A DNA stretch of 64,000 nt from Cheiracanthium punctorium. Its lineage: Eukaryota; Arthropoda; Arachnida; Araneae; Cheiracanthiidae. Below, piece after piece: positions 58,008-64,000 of this stretch. The notes beneath the pieces are model-generated. The model worked only from the letters and a program-made list of their open reading frames with translations, was not told the origin of the DNA and did no database searches. The translations under genes and the position numbers were made by a program. Location of the stretch: NCBI GenBank assembly GCA_038373885.1, contig JAWZYV010013278.1, positions 160,449 through 224,448 on the forward strand, written 5' to 3'. Numbering within the stretch: the first letter of the stretch is position 1; each line of letters opens with the position of its first letter.

Positions 58008-58466
58008 CTTCAGTCCCATTCCATTTTTTATTTTTCTGCTATACCATTAAAATCAATTTCAATGATTCACTGCTCTAAATAGTATGAAAAACTGTATATG
58101 GAACTGAAATGTAAATTAAACATGCACTGTCATAGATAATTATAAAAAGAACATATTTAATTTTGATCTATTACTCAGAAAAAGAACAACCAAAATTAAA
58201 ATTGAGCTATTATACCACCTTTCATTGATTTCTTTCTCAAAATCTCAAAAATTACTGTACATGTTTTTGAAAAAATTAATTACTTATTCACTAAACCTAT
58301 ACAGGAAAATTAGCTTAGCCTCGTTACTATAGAGCGAACATCCTTTAAAGTGCATGCATTTATGGGTTAAAATGTTTTCATTTAGCTTTTCCAAATTTTA
58401 GTACGAATCTTTGATATCTTTAGTAGTACAGAAATAAAAGTTTTCCAAAAGATTTGTTCCTTAGCT

Positions 58467-58773
58467 CAGCGTTTCTCAACCTGTGGGGCGCAACCCCCAA
58501 GGGGGGCGCGAGAACAACCAAAGAGCAAGTAGTGATGCATGTTTTTAAAACAATCACCTTATTTATTCTCATTTTTACTCAAAAATCTATCCATTTTCGC
58601 ATAAAATGTTGATTCAAACTTTATTGATAACATTATTTTGTAGAAAATTCGACTAAATGTTCATTGTTAAAGATTAAAAAACAATGTATGCTGAAAAATG
58701 TGAGGGGGGGGGCGCCACCGTAAGTTAGCCTTTGTTAGGGGGGGCGTGAAGGTTAAAAGGTTGAGAACCACTG
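58467..58773. mobile_element. hAT-like MITE, 307 bases
   Basis: The ends are CAGCGTTTCTCAACC and GGTTGAGAACCACTG, with perfect 8-base target duplication CCTTAGCT at 58459-58466 and 58774-58781. G-rich blocks lie just inside both ends. No coding capacity. Confidence 0.92.
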
Positions 58774-59152
58774 CCTTAGCTCAAAAAAGCCCGAGTTGTT
58801 TTTTTTCGGGCGGACCCATTCGAAAAAACCGACAATTTTGTAAAAGGGATTTTATTTTAAAATTTACTCTACATTCGTAACTTTTACTACAGACACAAAA
58901 ATGATTATTTGAGATTATAATAATTACTGTCATTACCAGACCAAGGTCTGAATTTTCATGACATTCGCCTTTTAGTACAATTTTGCACTTTTAGATCATT
59001 TCATCAAGAAATTTTTAGGATAAACCTAATACATTTAGGGTATTTTTAAAATAATTTTAAGTCATTCGTGTGTATATGTGCTTTTATATACTGGGTGTCC
59101 CAAAAAGGTAGTAACAAGAATGATTTTTTATCTATTAGAGATAAGTGGGGAA

Positions 59153-59213
59153 TGTCAATAGAAAATACAATATTTAAAAAATATTTTTTTTAATATTGTA
59201 TTTTCCATTGACA
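59153..59213. repeat. Hairpin of two 22-base arms
   Basis: TGTCAATAGAAAATACAATA at 59153 pairs with its complement ending at 59213, one mismatch, with a 17-base AT-only loop. TACTGGGTGTCCCAAAAAG just upstream resembles a mariner-type end. Confidence 0.65.
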
Positions 59214-59689
59214 ACTCTGATGTGGACAACACGACTTCCTTGCACATCTGTTAAATCAAAAATATTTTCGGTGCACTTCATCTAAACTTATGTTGTTTGA
59301 AAGAGATAAAATACTGCAGTAATACTAAGGTTTAGCGATTTCTAGCCAAATATTTCTGGTATCGCCAGGCTGGGTTCAATTTGAAAGATTTGCTTCTGAC
59401 ACTTAATTTAGCCATATTTCACCAAAAGCCAACAAGTTTGAGATAGTTTGCGAGATTTTGGGGATAGCCAAAGTAGTCATTGACCACAGACTTTCAATGA
59501 ATTGAATGTATCCATACACCTTAATATGTTTAAAGTCATTTGGCTGACCCTGTAAATAAATTACCCAGTCGTTTGTTAAAAAAGAGATGCAAAGATGCTA
59601 GATGTTACAATAGTTCCAAATACAAAATTTCAAAATTCTACGGTTAAAAGTTTTAAGAGTTATGAGAAACACAAAATAATTTTTGGCAC

Positions 59690-60030
59690 CTAATTTGGCA
59701 ATATTTCGGCAAAACTCACCAAGGTTGACGACAAATAGCGAGATTTTGTGCTTGGACCAAACAATGACTATCACCAAATTTGGCAATATTTCGGCAAAGC
59801 TCGCCGAGGTTCACGACAAATGGCGGTATTTGGGAACGGACCAAACAATGACTATCGCCAAATTCGGCAATATTTCACCAAAACTCGCCAAGGACGATGA
59901 CAAACAGCGATATTTTAGGCATGGACCAAATGACTAACTATCGCCAAATTTGGTGATATTTCGGCAAAACTCGCCAAGGCCGACGACAAATGGCGAGATT
60001 TTGGGCACGGACCAAACAATGACTGACTAC
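59690..60030 (+). repeat. Minisatellite, about four units of 85 bases
   Basis: Units start near 59699, 59784, 59868 and 59954, each with CAATATTTCGGCAAAACTCG, GACGACAAATGG and GGACCAAACAATGACTATCG. Unit length is 84-86. An open frame crosses three units, but unit lengths are not all multiples of three and the frame ends within the array. Confidence 0.85.
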
Positions 60031-60227
60031 AGATGTAATATATTGAAGATGTCCATAGATATTAATGCATTGAAATTCTTTTGGGTGGTCCTGTAAATAA
60101 ACTCTCCAGTAGATTAGAACCAAATATCAACATGTACAACTAGATGTTACAACAATCTTAAATATGAAATTTCAACATTTTACGACTAACAGTTTTTGAA
60201 TTTGAGAGAAAAAAAACACACGTACAC

Positions 60228-60255
60228 CAAAAGTCGTCAAGCTTGGCGACTTTTG
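60228..60255. repeat. 28-base near-palindrome
   Basis: CAAAAGTCGTCAAG and CTTGGCGACTTTTG pair with one mismatched pair. It follows the minisatellite at 59690 and uses similar CGCCAAG words. Confidence 0.6.
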
Positions 60256-60828
60256 TTGTCGCCAGGTGAATTATTTCACTTGGTGTCTTGAGGGAGGCAC
60301 GTGACCGTGGTCGGACAATTACCTAACTATATGGTAGGACGCAGTGGCGGCCCGTGGTCAAAACTGTTAGTGCAGCCGGAAGCATATGAGCCCCCCCCCC
60401 CCTTTCCTCCGGACAGGATTGGAAAATCTTTGTTACTAAATAAAAAAAAGTTCCCTGATTTCCCTGACTATCTTTATCAAATTTCCAGAACTAATTATAT
60501 ACATACCATAATCCTTCATGTAAATCACCATTGTGTATCATGCACCAACAGGTGAATGTTTCATATAGGGAAATAATAGAAAACCACAAAAATGCTTAAT
60601 ATTAATAAAATTGTAGTTCAGTTTCATAAATCCAAACATAAAATTTAGTTGAACACTAAAAGACAATAGGTAGCAGAAAGTTTCCTCGTTTTATAAAAGA
60701 TAGTGTTCAATTTTAAGCGTAAGGATGACTGATCAAAATAAACCGGCCACCTAATCAACTTATTTTATTTCAATCAATGTATCGTTTGAAATTTTAAAAA
60801 ATATGTAAAAAGGCTTAAAAATGAGCAC

Positions 60829-60860
60829 TATCTATCTATCTATATATATATATATATATA
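60829..60860. repeat. (CTAT)n(TA)n microsatellite
   Basis: Four CTAT units are followed by ten TA units. Confidence 0.85.
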
Positions 60861-62115
60861 AATCGTCTTGCGGGGGAGCTTAGCAGGCATCATTCAAATG
60901 TCCCACCACTTTAAAAAAGCACAATGGCGCAGTAGAAGACTACATCATCTTTTACCATTCATTTTACCTATGACTTTATTCAGGAAGCAATTCACATGCG
61001 AAATTGATTCACATGCCGATATGATTCGCATATCTGGTTTCTTGTATGATCCACATCTTAGAACAAGTCCGAAAATATTCACTTTTTCGGATTCGTATAG
61101 TGATAGAGCATAGGTTCCCAACGTGGGCGATAACGCCCCCTTGTGGGCGTTTGAGGCTTTCAGGGGGCAGTAAAAGACCCAGGGAAAATTAGGGGGCGTT
61201 GATATGGTACGGAGGGGCGGTGGAAGATTTATCAAATACAGTCTAAAAAAAGACTTAAAAATTACGCTGATAATATTTTAATAAAAATAAATTTTAATAA
61301 AAATACTTTTAATATAATTAAGTATGCGTTTTTATTGTTCTCTGAAACTGTCAATTTATTTATTTAGAAAGCAATATTTTATTATCTATTACTTCGTATC
61401 ATCAAAACCCCTGCCTGTCCTTACAACAGGCAAGCTAAAACTTTTATTCCTCTTTTTTAAATGAAGAAGAAATTCAGTAGTGTTTCAATTCCAACAATAT
61501 TCTATCTATTAGTAATTTAAAAAAAAAAAATTAATTCTTATTTTCACCATGCATTATGTACGCTCTTGTTTCTCTGGAGTGGGAGGGGGGCGGTATTGAA
61601 ATAGTAGGGGAAACTCTTGTACCTAGGGCCACCATGCTTTATTTAAGTAATTTTTATTTTACAGCATTTTTACTCATTGGAGTGAGTGGCAACACTGTTT
61701 CAAATCATAGCAGCTACTTTTAATGAAAGGAAGAAGAAGCTATAGTTAAATAAAAAAGAAAGTCTTGATTTGATGATCAAAACTAAATTTTTTCACATCA
61801 ACTGAAGTCTTATTTTGTGAAAGTAAGTGAAATCTGATGTTTTAATGTATAGCAGATAATTTTTTGTAATCATTAAAGGGAAAAATGAAGCACAAAGAAA
61901 GTTTGGTTTTTGCAGATTTTTGGCTGTGGAAGCCATTTTGCCAAAAAGAACAACATCTTGTGCCTAGGGCCATATCTTGTCTTGTACCTAGGGCCATGGC
62001 CCTAGGTACAAATATTATTATTTGTGCTGTTAACTTTTTATAAAAATGGGGATGGGGAAGATAACTAGGATTTTATAGCACAAATCTAATATTTAAAATT
62101 TGTTCCATTTTTTTC

Positions 62116-63126
62116 AACCATGCCATCAACTTAGCAAAAGAAAATCGCATGGTATTACTGACAACCTACCGCCTAATACTATAGTCTGTTCGCTGAGTCG
62201 AGAGAACGAAACTAAATAATGGCACATGTAAACTGGCGAAGAGTAAGCACCTGGTATTTTGCCAAAGCGCCAAACACAGTATGAATTTCTGCTTTCTTCC
62301 ATTTACGCTGTTAGGCGCATTTAACCTTTCTTAACTCCAAACTAGAGATTGGTGAAAAAATATGTAATTCTTTGGTAACCCGCTTGTTTACTTTCGTTCT
62401 CACGTTTCCGCGAACAGACTATAGTCATAAATTACAGCCATTAGACAGAGGTGTATTTGGGCCCTTTAAAAAATATTACAATGTAGCCTGCAGTAACTGG
62501 ATGCAAACAAATCTAGGTAAACCTCTTATAATTTATGATGTAGGTGAGAATGTTAGCGAAGCATATCCCTTAGCTTTTACCCCTACAAATATCCAGTCTG
62601 GTTTTAGAGTATCAGGCATATGGCCAGTTAATGAGAATATATTTCGTGAGGATGAATATTTGAGTTCCTACATAACAGACAGGCCCACAATAACTGCAGA
62701 TGAATCAACTTCTGAGAGTCTGGCTGTGACCAGACCTATTGATAATGCAACGGTTACAGAAAAAATGGACGCATTTGTTAATTGTCAACCTTCCACACCA
62801 AACTGTGAATCAACCCAATGTGTAACACCTGAACAAATGCGTCCTTTTCTTAAGACTAAACCTCGTACTGCCAGAAAAGGTGGATAAAAACCTGGCAAGT
62901 GTAGAATTCTCACTGATACACCTGAGGAATCACTTGAAATAGACTCGTCAGATTCTGCAAGCAGCACAGATTCTCCAATAGCTGATGAAAGGCCCAGTGA
63001 TGAACTTGAATAGGAAGATTTCTGTTTGACGAAATTAGATGGGAAAAAACTAAAGCATTTTTACATAGCAGAAGTAGTTGACGTTACAGATGATCAGTAT
63101 ACTGTTAAATACCTGAAACGACTCTA
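62116..63126 (+). pseudogene. pogo/jerky-type DDE transposase, C-terminal half, broken
   Basis: The left part reads NHAINLAKENRMVLLT, then LPPNT after a one- or two-base frameshift. The frame then stops at the MITE at 62182-62421 and resumes with SHKLQPLDRGVFGPFKKYY, a signature of pogo-type (DDE_1) transposases. It continues through IQSGFRVSGIWPVN into an acidic, serine-rich tail with in-frame stops at 62885 and 63010, ending at 63126. The DNA-binding domain and the first catalytic aspartates are absent, so this is a dead fragment. Confidence 0.88.
62182..62421. mobile_element. 240-base MITE inserted in the pogo transposase
   Basis: The ends TAGTCTGTTCGC and GCGAACAGACTA are inverted, with a second matching block (AACGAAA) inside. 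TA is duplicated on both sides. Removing the element and one TA rejoins the codons for PPNT and SHKLQ of the surrounding transposase, which fixes both boundaries. Confidence 0.9.
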
Positions 63127-63672
63127 AGGATTAGAATAAATTTTTGTATCACAGTGATACAACTTACGTTATCAACAGAGATGATGTTATATTTAAATTG
63201 CCTTAACCAAAAACTGTTGGAGGCTCAGAACGCCAAAGCTTTTTACCTACTTTTGGTGTCAGTTTTGCGAATCAAGTGTGGAATAATAGATATTTCTTCC
63301 TTACAAAGATTTTAGAAACTGTGCAGAAAAGAAATAATGCATACAAATTGTTTTTTTATATTGTAAACAACACTTTCAGTTTTTGAAAAGTAACTGGCCC
63401 TAGGTACAATAGTATTATTGTACCTAAGGCCATTTGTAATTTTTTTTAAATTTTCAGTATCATTTCCAATTTTTTTGTTTCGATACTTGAAGTGATTTTT
63501 ATTTAAAGAAAATAAAGAACTTAATGAATACAAACTATTTTTATTATTGTAAGTTAATTATAAGTAAACATATTGCCATTTGAAAATAGCTGGCCCTAGG
63601 TACAAGAGTTTCCCCTATTCACTAGAAAAGGGGGCACCAGTTCAAAAAAGGTTGGGAACCTATGTGATAGAG

Positions 63673-64000
63673 CCTACATCACTTGAGTCTCGGATTCATA
63701 TTTCTATGTTCTCGTATGCTCTGTATTCTGGTTTCGGATTGTAAAATGTCTGTATCTGTGCATCAGTTGAGTATCGTGTGATTCAGAACGGTGCCGCGCA
63801 TCAGGTTGACAATTAAAAATGATCTAGTTCACTAGGCAAAAGTGAAAGTTCCCTGATTTTTAAATATTTTTGCAAAATTCCCTGATATTTCCAGATTGAT
63901 AAAGTACCCTGATTTTTCCATGATTTCCCTGATCTGTCGACACCCTGTATGAAGCTTTTTTTTCATGACCTGATTCACAGAGTATCCTTTCTGAAATATT
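63673..64000. other. Window end, repeat-derived
   Basis: TTCCCTGATTT-like units recur from 63850, ending in GTCGACACCCTGTA near 63935, a hAT-like end. Similar TTCCCTGATTTCCCTGA occurs near 60450. No gene. Confidence 0.5.

Larger units (their letters stand above)
61607..63615 (+). mobile_element. pogo-like transposon inserted in a hAT-like element
   Basis: The ends are GGGGAAACTCTTGTACCTAG and its complement, flanked by TA on both sides. The motif TACCTAGGGCCA recurs in both orientations near 61620, 61950-62010, 63395-63432 and 63590, giving subterminal repeats. It carries the C-terminal half of a DDE transposase, itself interrupted by a 240-base MITE. Confidence 0.9.
61109..63664. mobile_element. 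Non-autonomous hAT-like element, host of nested transposons
   Basis: The ends are CATAGGTTCCCAAC and its complement, with a perfect 8-base target duplication TGATAGAG at 61101-61108 and 63665-63672. Without the pogo-like insertion at 61607-63615 it would be about 545 bases. No hAT transposase was seen. Confidence 0.9.

Noticed and set aside
59683..59937. Protein with 28-residue repeats
   Set aside because: Frame is a by-product of near-84-base DNA units; it does not continue through the fourth unit and has no start context or neighbours.
62372..62422. Apparent N-terminus of the 171-codon frame at 62372-62887
   Set aside because: These codons are MITE sequence; real transposase coding resumes at the right end of the insertion.

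Overview
This is animal nuclear DNA: AT-rich, intron-bearing and repeat-dense. It is most likely from a spider or a related arachnid. The two Tc1-type transposase families here look, from memory, like ones abundant in spider genomes; no taxon-specific gene confirms this.

The window holds one recognisable host gene, methionine aminopeptidase 1 (METAP1), on the minus strand. I rebuilt it from 13 coding exons, 52844 (ATG) down to 25918 (TGA), with all introns GT-AG and phases consistent. The product is 376 residues, with an N-terminal C6H2 zinc finger and an intact M24 catalytic domain. No second host protein gene could be supported; nearly all other open frames are low-complexity or lie inside repeats.

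Everything else is mainly transposon sediment. 1-19000 (downstream of METAP1): a hAT-like element (2608-5209), an insertion that splits a tRNA-derived SINE (5372-9304), a palindromic-ended element (5937-6985), three members of an interspersed family with internal tandem arrays (7013-7960, 13360-14512, 15772-17231), a piggyBac-like TTAA element (11777-12177) and a hAT MITE nested in another (17351-17781). 19002-20410: a Tc1 element with a one-base frameshift. METAP1 introns host an almost identical Tc1 copy with an intact transposase (39297-40705), a decayed Tc1 of another family (32248-33649), a long-armed foldback element (34431-34869), hAT-like elements, a Tigger/pogo remnant and SINE-like repeats. 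A tandem duplication in intron 4 copies the 3' half of exon 4 with its splice donor.

52845-64000 (upstream of METAP1): a 250-base inverted repeat close to the presumed promoter, a probable solo LTR carrying a hAT insertion, two small hAT MITEs with perfect 8-base target duplications, an 85-base minisatellite, and a three-level nest: a Tc1/mariner-type MITE inside a pogo-like transposon inside a hAT-like element, each with readable ends and target duplications.

No prokaryote-style system, CRISPR array or rRNA was seen, and no tRNA gene that I would call functional. All alignments were by eye; percentages and family names need database confirmation.
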